NCBI RefSeq assembly: GCF_003053565.1
Contig: NZ_QAXS01000003.1
Span: 62,001-126,000 of the forward strand
Reading direction: 5' to 3'
DNA from: Halanaerobium saccharolyticum
GTDB lineage: Bacteria > Bacillota > Halanaerobiia > Halanaerobiales > Halanaerobiaceae
Length of the DNA: 64,000 nucleotides
Shown here: in pieces, positions 24,338 through 32,827 of the stretch
How the letters are laid out: every line of letters starts with the position of its first letter
Numbering within the stretch: the stretch's first letter is position 1
Position numbers and translations under genes: made by a program
Notes under the pieces: generated by a model
What the model was told of the DNA's origin: nothing
The model's database searches: none
What the model saw: the letters and a program-made list of their open reading frames with translations, nothing else

Positions 24338-26629
24338 TTATTTACCTCCCTTATGCAGAGCACGACCAATTAAAACCCGCTCTAAATTAAGGGGTAAAGA
24401 ACGAATTCTCTTGCCTGAAGCATGAGCTACTGCATTTGCTATTGCTGCACTACCCAGTTCTAAAGTCGGCTCTCCAATTGATTTAGCCCCAAAAGGACCA
24501 TCAGGATCAGGATTTTCTACAATCACCGGTTTAATATCAGGCATATCCTTAATGGTTGGAATCATATAGTCATGGAAGTTAGTCCCCTGAATCACTCCAT
24601 CTCTTAACTCAAGTTCCTCCATAATTCCATAACCTAAGCCCATCATAACTCCACCGTAAATCTGACCTTTTACATTTTCCGGGTTTATGGCTCGTCCAAC
24701 ATCATGAGCTGCCGCCATATTAATCACACTCAGCTCACCGGTTCCGGTATCAACTTCAACCTCAGCTATCTGACAGCCGTAAACATAGGTGAAGTAAGGA
24801 TTTCCACAGCCTTTTTCTTCATCCCAGGAAATTGGTGGAGATTTATACCAGCCGTAAGCTGACATTAAAATCCCTGTATTCCCCATCTCACCTGTTAAAT
24901 CAGCAAAGGTTGCCAGTCTGTTTCCCTGACCGTCATACAAAAATCCGTCCTTTAATTCCATCACTTCTGCATCTAATTCATATTTATCCTGAGCAAAAGT
25001 CATAATTCTCTGCTTCAACTTTTCAGCTGCATCTTTAACCGCATTACCACCAATTAAAGTAGCCCGAGAAGCAACCGTTGAGCCGCTGTCTGGAGTAAAA
25101 CTGGTGTCCAGCTCTTTAAATTCTACTTCACTCATTGGAATACCCAGAACCTCAGCTGCCATTTGAGAAAAGATTGTTTTTAAACCCTGTCCATTTTCTG
25201 CCAGGCCGCTGTAGACAGCCACACTACCGTCTTTATTAATCTGAATCACAGAAGCTGCTGCATCAATTGCCTCAGCTCCTAAACTACAGCCTCTAAAGGA
25301 AATCGAAAGTCCAATTCCTTTCTTCTTATCTCCAGACTGCTCTTTAGAATATTCTTCATATTTATTTTTGTAATCTATGGCCTCCATCGCCTTATCCATA
25401 ACTTCATTTAAAGAAACAGTATGCCGATCAAGCTTCTGACCGCTTGCAGTCACTGATCCCTGCGAATACATATTTCTTTTCCTCAGTTCTACCGGTTCCA
25501 GGCCGAGTTCTCCTGCCAGCTCATCCATTAGCGACTCCTGAGCAAAAATAACCTGAGGGGAACCATAACCGCGCATCGCCCCGGTATAAGGATTATTGGT
25601 ATAATAACCATAGGTATCAGTTTTAACATTTTCTACTTCGTAGGGCCCTGTCGCCTGGACCACACTGCGCCAGGTTACAAAGGGAGTCTGACAGGCATAG
25701 CCCCCACTGTCAGCTACAGCTTCGATCTCCATTGCTGTCAGCTTACCTTCTTTAGTCGCTCCAATTTTATATGTTAAATGATAGGGATGACGCTTATAAC
25801 TTTCGGTAAAAGATTCTTCCCTGCTGTTGACCATTTTGACCGGCCGACCTGTAGCAATTGCCATCACTGCTGCCCGAGCAGCCATCGCCGAGACAACCTC
25901 ATCCTTACCGCCAAAGGAGCCGCCGATATGATTTTGAATAACTCTGACATCAGCCAACTCAACTTCCAGCACCGCAGAAACTGCATTTCTGGTTGCATAA
26001 GGATTCTGAATCGAGCCATAGACTGAAACCAGGTGATTGTCTTCATTAGGAACCACTACAACTGCCTCCGGCTCCAGATAGGAATGCTCAATAAACTGTG
26101 TTGTATATTCTCTCTCTAATACCACATCTGCTTCTGCAAATCCTTTTTCCACATCACCTTTCCGCAGGGGATGATGAATTACCTGATTATCCTCTTTTTC
26201 TGGATGTAATTTCAAAGCACCTTCCTTCCGTGCTTCTAAAGGATCAAAAACTCCTTCCAGTTCTTCATAATCAACCTCGATTTTCTCCAGCGCTGCCGCT
26301 GCTTCTGCTTCACTTTCTGCAACAACCATCGCCACTCCATCGCCAGCCAGCACTACCTTATCCTCAGCCAGCACCTGCTGATCCTGCACAATAACTCCAA
26401 AAAGATTATTGGGAATATCCTTAGCTGTAAATACTCCTTTTACTCCCGGCATTTTTTCAGCCTCAGAAGTTTCAATTTTTAAAATTTTAGCATGAGGATA
26501 TTCAGTTCTCAAGACTTTAGCATAGAGCATATTGGCAAATTCTAAATCCGCTCCAAATTTTGCCTTTCCTGTAACCTTTTCATAGGCATCAACTCTTTTG
26601 ACACCCTTGTTGACATGTTTAAAAGCCAT
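24338..26629 (-). CDS. Second molybdenum hydroxylase, fused Mo-cofactor subunit
   Basis: A 763-residue xanthine-dehydrogenase-type large subunit in one chain. The N-terminal Ald_Xan_dh_C domain (about 15-125) is followed by the first Mo domain with IGGSFGGKDE and GAMRGYGSPQ, then the second with SGLAENGQGL, DSGSTVASR, VGRAINP and FGAKSIGEPTLELG, which holds the catalytic Glu. Length is normal. Substrate could be xanthine, hypoxanthine or another N-heterocycle; sequence alone does not decide. ATG start behind GGAGGTGCAG. It heads a Mo-FAD-FeS-amidohydrolase operon and has a leader of about 220 bases that may be regulated. Confidence 0.95.
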   Translation of the reverse strand: MAFKHVNKGVKRVDAYEKVTGKAKFGADLEFANMLYAKVLRTEYPHAKILKIETSEAEKMPGVKGVFTAKDIPNNLFGVIVQDQQVLAEDKVVLAGDGVAMVVAESEAEAAAALEKIEVDYEELEGVFDPLEARKEGALKLHPEKEDNQVIHHPLRKGDVEKGFAEADVVLEREYTTQFIEHSYLEPEAVVVVPNEDNHLVSVYGSIQNPYATRNAVSAVLEVELADVRVIQNHIGGSFGGKDEVVSAMAARAAVMAIATGRPVKMVNSREESFTESYKRHPYHLTYKIGATKEGKLTAMEIEAVADSGGYACQTPFVTWRSVVQATGPYEVENVKTDTYGYYTNNPYTGAMRGYGSPQVIFAQESLMDELAGELGLEPVELRKRNMYSQGSVTASGQKLDRHTVSLNEVMDKAMEAIDYKNKYEEYSKEQSGDKKKGIGLSISFRGCSLGAEAIDAAASVIQINKDGSVAVYSGLAENGQGLKTIFSQMAAEVLGIPMSEVEFKELDTSFTPDSGSTVASRATLIGGNAVKDAAEKLKQRIMTFAQDKYELDAEVMELKDGFLYDGQGNRLATFADLTGEMGNTGILMSAYGWYKSPPISWDEEKGCGNPYFTYVYGCQIAEVEVDTGTGELSVINMAAAHDVGRAINPENVKGQIYGGVMMGLGYGIMEELELRDGVIQGTNFHDYMIPTIKDMPDIKPVIVENPDPDGPFGAKSIGEPTLELGSAAIANAVAHASGKRIRSLPLNLERVLIGRALHKGGK

Positions 26630-26863
26630 TACTGCACCTCCATAATTAAAATTACCCCATTAAACAGAAGGACTTCCGCCATTTTTGCCGGCCAAAATCC
26701 CTAATCAAACAGCTCCAGCTCAGACAGCCTTCTACTGCCAGCTCTAAATCTGCAAATCAGGAATAGTCACGGCATTTATCTCAATTTTAGTTGAGAGAAA
26801 TGTTAAAATGGTGAAAGTCCATGAAATAAAATTTACTTTATTTAATTCTTATTTACTATTATA
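26630..26863 (-). promoter_or_regulatory. Long GC-richer leader upstream of the second Mo-hydroxylase operon
   Basis: A TATAAT on the minus strand (26858-26863; -35 weak) would give a leader of about 220 bases before the start at 26629. The leader is GC-richer than usual for intergenic DNA here. It has a small hairpin CTCAA/TTGAG (26780-26795) and a near-palindrome around GCCGGC (near 26690). No open reading frame of note. A Moco- or purine-sensing RNA is possible by context, but I could not fit a known aptamer. Confidence 0.35.
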
Positions 26864-26911
26864 TAACAAAATATTTCAAATTAACAGATTTTTATTACAA
26901 TTTTTTGCTGA

Positions 26912-28261
26912 TTAACAGATTTTTTTCTCATCTTTCTCCGGCAGCAGCAAATTTAAACCAATTGCAATGATAGCTCCAACAGTTATTCCCGATGATAAAA
27001 CTGTAGAAATAACTTCTGGCAGCTGGGCCACAACATCAGGTCTAAAGGTTACTCCCAGCCCGAAACTTAAAGCAATTGATAAAATAAAAATCTTTCTATC
27101 TGTCAGACCATTTTTAGTCACAATTTTCATTCCTGAGGTAGCAACCATTCCAAAAAGAGCAATTGTTGCTCCACCTAAAACAGGGTTGGGCATTACACTT
27201 ACTAAAGCTCCAATCTTAGGAACCAGACCCAGAAAGAATAATATCCCGGCAACTGCTATTCCTACTACTTTACTTCCTACTTTTGTAATCTGAATAACTC
27301 CAATATTCTGGCTGAAAGTTGAGTTAGGTAGTGAATTAAAGACAGCTGCAATTGCACTTCCAACACCATCAGCCATAATTCCACCACTGAGTCTTTCTAT
27401 ATGCTGTTCATTTGCTACATCCTCACCGGAAACTTCGGCTACAGCAGTTAGATCTCCTATTGATTCCACAGTAGTAATTATATAAGCCATTACCCAGGGT
27501 AGAAGGTGACTTAACTGAAATGACATTCCATACTTAAAAGGCTGAGGAATAGTAAACCAGCCAGCATTTGCTACTTCTGTCATATTAACCAGCCCCAGGG
27601 GAATAGAAACTATGTATCCCACAATCAAACCAATCGCTACCGCTCCTACTTTAATTAAACCCTTACCAAAACGATTAGCAATAATAATAATAGTTAAGAC
27701 AAATAGTCCTAAAATTAGATTCTGAGGTGCGCCATAGTTTTCTGCGCCTGCTCCACCACCAAAATCTGTAATACCAACCTCCATCAGACCGAGACCGATT
27801 AACATAACCACAGTTCCAGTTACAACCGGTGGAAATATTTTTCTGGTCTGTCTGATAAATCTACTTAAAATCATTTCAACTGGAGAAGTGGCAAGTCCCA
27901 TTCCTAAAACTAGAGGTAAACCACCCTCACTTGCTGCTGCAATCGCCATCGGCACAAAAGTAAATGAAGTACCATGAACTGCCAGCAGACCTGAGCCCAC
28001 AGGCCCAATCTTTGTCACCTGAATATAGGTAGTAACTCCCGAGACCATCAGTGCCATACTGACAAAAAATCCAGTTTCCGCTGCATTTAATCCTGCTACT
28101 CCAGCAATAATCAGAGGAGGAGTAATAATCCCCACAAACATAGCCAGCATATGCTGCAGCCCCAGTAATAAAGTCTCAATCATAGGCGGTTTTTCTTCAA
28201 GTCCGTAAAAAGGTTCATCCTCAACATACATTTCCCGTTTCTGCTCACTACTTTTCTGCAT
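26912..28261 (-). CDS. NCS2-family xanthine/urate permease
   Basis: A 449-residue polytopic transporter of the nucleobase:cation symporter-2 family. Clear family segments are GLQHMLAMFVG (about 34-44), GPVGSGLLAVHGTSFTFVP, PPVVTGTVVMLIGLGL and SLPNSTFSQNIGV, the last matching xanthine/urate carriers (UacT/XanQ/PbuX) rather than uracil carriers. It probably brings xanthine or urate in for the hydroxylase system. ATG start behind AAAGGAGAGG. It lies between the Mo-hydroxylase operon and ygeW, with about 230 bases to the latter. Confidence 0.92.
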   Translation of the reverse strand: MQKSSEQKREMYVEDEPFYGLEEKPPMIETLLLGLQHMLAMFVGIITPPLIIAGVAGLNAAETGFFVSMALMVSGVTTYIQVTKIGPVGSGLLAVHGTSFTFVPMAIAAASEGGLPLVLGMGLATSPVEMILSRFIRQTRKIFPPVVTGTVVMLIGLGLMEVGITDFGGGAGAENYGAPQNLILGLFVLTIIIIANRFGKGLIKVGAVAIGLIVGYIVSIPLGLVNMTEVANAGWFTIPQPFKYGMSFQLSHLLPWVMAYIITTVESIGDLTAVAEVSGEDVANEQHIERLSGGIMADGVGSAIAAVFNSLPNSTFSQNIGVIQITKVGSKVVGIAVAGILFFLGLVPKIGALVSVMPNPVLGGATIALFGMVATSGMKIVTKNGLTDRKIFILSIALSFGLGVTFRPDVVAQLPEVISTVLSSGITVGAIIAIGLNLLLPEKDEKKIC

Positions 28262-28414
28262 AGAACCTCTCCTTTATTATTTTTTCTTAACTATTATATT
28301 AAGCCTTAAAAATAATTATCCTGCAAATAAATTAAACAAAACAGTCACTAATGGAAAATTATAGTTGGATACACCTCCTGATTATTCTAAATTTTTAGAT
28401 AATTAACTTCAAAA

Positions 28415-28481
28415 AGGTACCGGTTACTTAGAAATTATTTCGAGCCAGCGGCTTTTATATAACTCAAATTACCCGGCACCT
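28415..28481. repeat. Imperfect inverted repeat of the GGTACCGG type, 3' of ygeW
   Basis: AGGTACCGGTTACTT on the left faces the complement of AGGTGCCGGGTAATTT on the right, around a loop of roughly 20-25 bases. It lies just downstream of the ygeW stop and resembles the better-paired repeat at 29500-29577 on the other side of the gene. It may end or stabilise the ygeW message. Confidence 0.6.
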
Positions 28482-28489
28482 GATAATTT

Positions 28490-29473
28490 TTACTTACCTC
28501 CCATAGTTAAGGTCATTACTGCCTTAGCTGTGTGCAGTCTATTTTCTGCCTCAGTAAAGACAATTGAATGCTCACCATCAATTACAGAATCTTCAACTTC
28601 ATTACCGCGATCAGCAGGGAGAGCGTGCATGTACATTACATCGTCATCTGCCATTGCCATTCTTTCTTCAGTACACTTCCAGTGTTTATTTGATTCTAAA
28701 AGATCATCTATTACTGCATCATCCTGATTTGTTACCCAGCTTCCCCAGTTTTTAGGGATAACAATGTCAGCATCACGATAAGCTTCATCCTGATCATGTG
28801 TTATTTTAAAGGTACCATTATGTTTTTCAGCATTGGCTCTGGCCTGTTCAATTACCCAGTCCGGCATCTCATAACCCTCAGGATAGGCCAGGGTTACATC
28901 CATACCATAGCGGGGGAATAATAAAGCCTGAGTTAAAGGTACAGAAATCGGCTTTTTGTGGCTGGTAGCATAAGCCCAGATTATTGAAACTTTTAGATTT
29001 CTAGTTTCTTTTTTCTTTTCTTTTATAGTCATTAAATCTGCAATACCCTGCATTGGATGATAGAGATCACACTGCAGGTTCATTACTGGAACTTTAGCAT
29101 GATTGGCCAGTGAGCGCAGATACTTATTTCCGATTTCCCAGACACAGTTGCGGCAGGCAATAGCATGTCCATAGCTGCCCAGAATAATTCCGGTATCTTT
29201 GGCAACCTCACCGTGAGAAACCTGCATGGTGCTGGTATCTAAAAAGTTAGCATGACCACCCAGCTGAGCCAGACCGGCTTCCATTGAGTTTCTGGTTCTG
29301 GTTGACTGCTCAAAAAACATCAAAAAAGCTGTTTTATCTCTTAAGTATGGTGTTGGCTCACCCATTGCAAATTTTCTCTTTAAATCAAATGATACCTCAA
29401 GTAGAGTATCAATCTCATCTTTGGTCCATTCCTGCAGTGTTATAAAATCTCTTCCCTTTAATTGAGTTTCCAT
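28490..29473 (-). CDS. ygeW: YgeW-type (knotted) carbamoyltransferase
   Basis: A 327-residue transcarbamoylase of the YgeW branch. The carbamoyl-phosphate loop is FEQSTRTRNS (about 54-63), the CP/amino-binding HPMQGIADL follows (about 139-147), and the third signature is MHALPADRGNEV near the C-terminus, in place of the HCLP of ornithine carbamoyltransferase. YgeW does not use ornithine or aspartate; its physiological partner is unknown, but it occurs in purine/urate and selenium-linked gene clusters. It could yield carbamoyl phosphate, hence ATP, from a ureido intermediate. ATG start with AAAGGAGG upstream. Palindromic repeats flank the gene. Confidence 0.93.
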   Translation of the reverse strand: METQLKGRDFITLQEWTKDEIDTLLEVSFDLKRKFAMGEPTPYLRDKTAFLMFFEQSTRTRNSMEAGLAQLGGHANFLDTSTMQVSHGEVAKDTGIILGSYGHAIACRNCVWEIGNKYLRSLANHAKVPVMNLQCDLYHPMQGIADLMTIKEKKKETRNLKVSIIWAYATSHKKPISVPLTQALLFPRYGMDVTLAYPEGYEMPDWVIEQARANAEKHNGTFKITHDQDEAYRDADIVIPKNWGSWVTNQDDAVIDDLLESNKHWKCTEERMAMADDDVMYMHALPADRGNEVEDSVIDGEHSIVFTEAENRLHTAKAVMTLTMGGK

Positions 29474-29499
29474 TAAATAATTCCTCCTTTGATTTTTTA

Positions 29500-29577
29500 G
29501 GTACCGGGCACTTGGATATTATTTCCTTTTGCTATCATTAGTTTTATTGTGAAAATAATATCCAAGTACCCGGTACC
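29500..29577. repeat. Long inverted repeat between ygeY and ygeW
   Basis: Arms of 26 bases starting GGTACCGGG(C/T)ACTTGG and continuing ATATTATTT pair with one mismatch around a loop of about 26 bases. It fills the gap between the ygeY stop and the ygeW ribosome site. The arm start GGTACC is shared with the repeats near larA and downstream of ygeW. A strong transcript hairpin here could set the ratio of ygeY to ygeW. Confidence 0.8.
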
Positions 29578-29586
29578 ATTAAAGCT

Positions 29587-30828
29587 TTAAGCTAAAAGAT
29601 TTTCGGTTTCTTCTGGCATCTGATCGGCATATTTTTCTACAAATAATTTTGGAATCGCAGCATAAATTGCAGCGGCTTTAACTAATTCTGATTTCCAGGT
29701 CTTTTCGTTTGGTGCATGTGCCTGATCTTCATGGCCGGGGCCAAATCCAATACAGGGAATTCCATGCCGCCCCATAATTGAAACTCCATTGGTTGAAAAA
29801 GTCCACTTATCAACCAGCGGCTCTTCCTTAAATAGTTCCTTATAAGCTTCAACTGTAGTCTGACAGACGGGGTGATCTTCTTCGATCAGCCAGGTTGGAA
29901 AATAAGCATCAATTGGATATTTAAGACCTGTATAAGAAGGTCTTTCATATTTATACATTTCAACTTCTGCATCTGCCTCATTGACTGCAGGTAGGTTTTT
30001 AACCTGCTGCACAGCAAACTGCCAGCTCTCACCAGCGGTCAGGCGGCGGTCAATTGAAATACTGCAGCCGTCTGCTACCGCACAGCGGGAAGGTGAGCTG
30101 TAAAAAATTTCGGAAACAGTTAGACTTCCCTTACCTAAAAAGTCATGGGGAGTTAAATTTGGATGCAGAGCTTTAAGTTCATTGATAATTGGAGCCATCT
30201 TATAAATTGCATTATCTCCTCTTTCAGGAGCTGAACCGTGACAGCTGACACCGTGGGTGCTGACTTTCATTTCCATTCTGCCCCGGTGACCGCGGTAAAT
30301 ATTACATGATGAAGGCTCAGTAATTACTACAAACTCAGGTTTGATATCATCTTCTTCTAAAATGTAATGCCAGCAGAGGCCATCACAGTCTTCTTCCTGA
30401 ACTGTTCCAGTGATTACTAAGGTATAATCATCTTCCAGGCCCAGATCCTTAATAATCTTACCGGCATAAACCATTGAAGCCATGCCGCCTTCCTGGTCAC
30501 TGGCTCCCCGGCCGACAATTATTTCATCATCTTCATAACCTTCAAAAGGATCATAATCCCAGAGAGATTCATCTCCCACACCAACAGTATCAATATGAGC
30601 ATCCATAGCAATTACATGGCTGCCGCTACCTATGTAGCCCAAAATATTGCCCATCTCATCAATCTCAATCTTATCAAAGCCTACTTTTTCCATTTCTTCT
30701 TTTATTCTCAGTACTACCTCTTTTTCTTCACAGCTTTCACTCGGTATTCTGATCATATCTCTTAAAAATGCACTAATTTCTGAACGATAACTTTCTGCTT
30801 TTTCCATTATTTGATCAAATTCTATCAC
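29587..30828 (-). CDS. ygeY: YgeY-type M20 metallohydrolase
   Basis: A 413-residue M20-family enzyme of the YgeY (selenium-metabolism-linked hydrolase) subgroup. Metal-site motifs are MDAHIDTVG (about 74-82), [10 protein letters not shown] (about 106-115), VQEEDCDG (about 143-150), ITEPSS and, near the C-terminus, [13 protein letters not shown]. Members of M20 cleave amide bonds; in this context a ureido or amide product of purine ring opening is likely, but unproven. GTG start behind GGAGGTG. The gene lies upstream of ygeW in the same operon, separated by an inverted repeat. Confidence 0.92.
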   Translation of the reverse strand: MIEFDQIMEKAESYRSEISAFLRDMIRIPSESCEEKEVVLRIKEEMEKVGFDKIEIDEMGNILGYIGSGSHVIAMDAHIDTVGVGDESLWDYDPFEGYEDDEIIVGRGASDQEGGMASMVYAGKIIKDLGLEDDYTLVITGTVQEEDCDGLCWHYILEEDDIKPEFVVITEPSSCNIYRGHRGRMEMKVSTHGVSCHGSAPERGDNAIYKMAPIINELKALHPNLTPHDFLGKGSLTVSEIFYSSPSRCAVADGCSISIDRRLTAGESWQFAVQQVKNLPAVNEADAEVEMYKYERPSYTGLKYPIDAYFPTWLIEEDHPVCQTTVEAYKELFKEEPLVDKWTFSTNGVSIMGRHGIPCIGFGPGHEDQAHAPNEKTWKSELVKAAAIYAAIPKLFVEKYADQMPEETENLLA

Positions 30829-30921
30829 TTAGCTGGCACCTCCATTAATTTAATATTTATTCCCAAACAAGTACTGTTAAAATACTTACCCAAATGCCTT
30901 CACTTTTAAAGGAATTATAGT

Positions 30922-31473
30922 TTAAAAATTAGGTGGTGTAATTGCTGAGATAAAGTGCAGATCTTCTTCACCAATACTCCTAATCTTATGGGGCAGACTA
31001 GCTTTATAATAAATACTGTCCCCTTTTTCTAATTCATATTCCTGATCCCCAATTTTAATATACATTTTCCCCTGCATAACAATAGTACATTCTTCGCCCA
31101 GGTGATTTAAGGGTTCATCAGTTGTTTCTGCTCCTGGCTCTAAAGTTGCTTCTATGACCTCCATATCTCGATTTAAATCTGGAGAAAGAAGCTCAAAGGT
31201 TAGATGAGAACCGGGGAAATTCAGGATTCGACGCTCATCTTTACGGACTACCGCATTATGACTTTCTTCTTCAATTAGAAAATAGAAAATTGGAACCTCA
31301 AGCGCCCTGGCTATTTCTCTTAGTGCAGTAATTGATGGTTCCGCCAGACCTCTTTCCACCTGGCTTAAATAACTTGATGTTTTTTGGATTTCCTCTGCCA
31401 CGTCATTTAAACTCATCCCTCTTGCCTGGCGTTTCTTTCGAATTCGCTGGCCCAACCTGATATTATCACTCAT
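30922..31473 (-). CDS. XRE-family regulator with C-terminal cupin
   Basis: A 183-residue regulator. Residues 5-62 form a helix-turn-helix of the XRE type, with MSLNDVAEEI for helix 2 and SYLSQVERGLAEPS around the recognition helix. Residues 105-180 are a cupin_2 sensor domain with HLGEECTIVMQGK and EKGDSIYYKASLPHKI. Such proteins often control amino-acid, polyamine or amine catabolic operons by binding a small ligand. I use the ATG at 31473 rather than the GTG one codon earlier. It overlaps the threonine-synthase-like gene by 8 bases and is probably the local regulator of the ygeY-ygeW region. Confidence 0.92.
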   Translation of the reverse strand: MSDNIRLGQRIRKKRQARGMSLNDVAEEIQKTSSYLSQVERGLAEPSITALREIARALEVPIFYFLIEEESHNAVVRKDERRILNFPGSHLTFELLSPDLNRDMEVIEATLEPGAETTDEPLNHLGEECTIVMQGKMYIKIGDQEYELEKGDSIYYKASLPHKIRSIGEEDLHFISAITPPNF

Positions 31474-32722
31474 CACTGGTCACACCCTGTTCAGCAAAGA
31501 TCTTAGTTAGTTTCTCCAGGTCCGGTTCAACTTCGATTGGGTCACCAGCTGCCCGGCGGGCATTTTTAACATCTTTAAGACCATTACCGGTAATTACAAC
31601 AGCTGCGCTCTCATCTTTCTTTACAATCCCCTCTGCTGCAGCTTTTTTAAGCCCAGCCATTCCAGCAACTCCTGCCGGTTCACCAAAGATCCCGGTTTTT
31701 TTACCGAGATTTCTCATCATAGCTAAAATCTGATCATCGCTGACATTAATCATTTGCCCTTCAGAATCCCTAACAGCTCTAACTGCCTTCAGCCAGTTGC
31801 GTGGTTTACCTACAGCAATACTGTCGGCGATTGTGTTTTCAGCTGTGACTTCCAGATCCTTACCAGTTCTGAAGGCTTCTGTGATTGGAGCACAGCCTGC
31901 TGCCTGAACACCCAGCAGTTTTGGAATCCGATCAATAAAACCAATCTGTTTTAGGTCATATAAACCTTTATAGGCTCCTGCTATTGTACAGCCATCACCA
32001 ACAGAAAAGACAAGCCAGTCAGGCATCTCCCATTCCAGCTGTTCCGCCAGCTCTAAAGAAACTGTCTTTTTACCTTCAACCAGATAGGAATTAATGGCAG
32101 CATTGCGGTTATACCAGCCCCATTTTTTAATTGCCTCTGCCGACAGATAAAATGCTTCCTCATAAGAACCTTTGACCGAAACAACATCAGCTCCGTAAAT
32201 TAAAAGCTGGGCCAGTTTACCGGCTGGAGCCCGATCGGGCACAAAAATAACTGCGTTCATTCTGCCTCCCATAGAAGCAATATTACCTGCCAGTGAAGAA
32301 GCTGCATTACCTGTTGAAGAACAAGCAACCGTTTTTGCTCCTGCTTCCTGAGCTTTAACTACAGCCATCGCTGAAGCTCTATCTTTTAAAGAAGCTGTTG
32401 GATTTAAGCCATCATCCTTAATAATAAGCTCTTTAATCCCAAATTCTTCTGCCAGGACCGGTGAATTATAAACCGGGGTATTCCCAACAGCAAGTTTAGG
32501 CTTTTCAGTCTCCGGCTTAATCGGCAGCAGAGGTTCAAAGCGCCAGATACGCTGATCAGGATTTGCCTTTAAATCAGCTTTTGACCATTCACTCTTAATT
32601 TTTTGGTAATCAAAATCAACATCTAAGATCCCATCCTCACAGTCATCACAGAGATAACGCTCAGGATCGGCTTCATATTCTCTACCACACTTAATACAGT
32701 GCAGCCCTGTTACATATTTCAT
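31466..32722 (-). CDS. Threonine-synthase-like PLP enzyme with N-terminal zinc ribbon
   Basis: A 418-residue fold-type-II PLP enzyme. The N-terminus has a zinc-ribbon pattern CIKCG...CDDC (within residues 9-33). The PLP lysine lies in NPTASLKDRAS, and the phosphate/substrate loop is SSTGNAASSLAG, as in threonine synthase. The SVGDGCTIAGAYKG stretch is also typical. True threonine synthesis is not supported by any thr gene nearby. Among ygeW-type clusters this place is taken by YgeX (diaminopropionate ammonia-lyase), so a beta-elimination on an amino-acid-like product is a fair inference. I use the ATG at 32722, 6 bases after GAGGTG. Confidence 0.85.
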   Translation of the reverse strand: MKYVTGLHCIKCGREYEADPERYLCDDCEDGILDVDFDYQKIKSEWSKADLKANPDQRIWRFEPLLPIKPETEKPKLAVGNTPVYNSPVLAEEFGIKELIIKDDGLNPTASLKDRASAMAVVKAQEAGAKTVACSSTGNAASSLAGNIASMGGRMNAVIFVPDRAPAGKLAQLLIYGADVVSVKGSYEEAFYLSAEAIKKWGWYNRNAAINSYLVEGKKTVSLELAEQLEWEMPDWLVFSVGDGCTIAGAYKGLYDLKQIGFIDRIPKLLGVQAAGCAPITEAFRTGKDLEVTAENTIADSIAVGKPRNWLKAVRAVRDSEGQMINVSDDQILAMMRNLGKKTGIFGEPAGVAGMAGLKKAAAEGIVKKDESAAVVITGNGLKDVKNARRAAGDPIEVEPDLEKLTKIFAEQGVTSDE

Positions 32723-32827
32723 CTGCTTCACCTCAATTACTAATTCTATTCTCGTCTATTTAATTCTGCCCGCTTAGATTGAAATAAGCAGCGAGAGAAT
32801 CCGAATTTATTTTCTATTTATATAATT

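Noticed and set aside
29500-29577. T-box leader suggested by GGTACC
   Set aside because: No T-box core bulge or antiterminator sequence is present, and the sequence is a simple long inverted repeat, not followed by an aminoacyl-tRNA or amino-acid gene.
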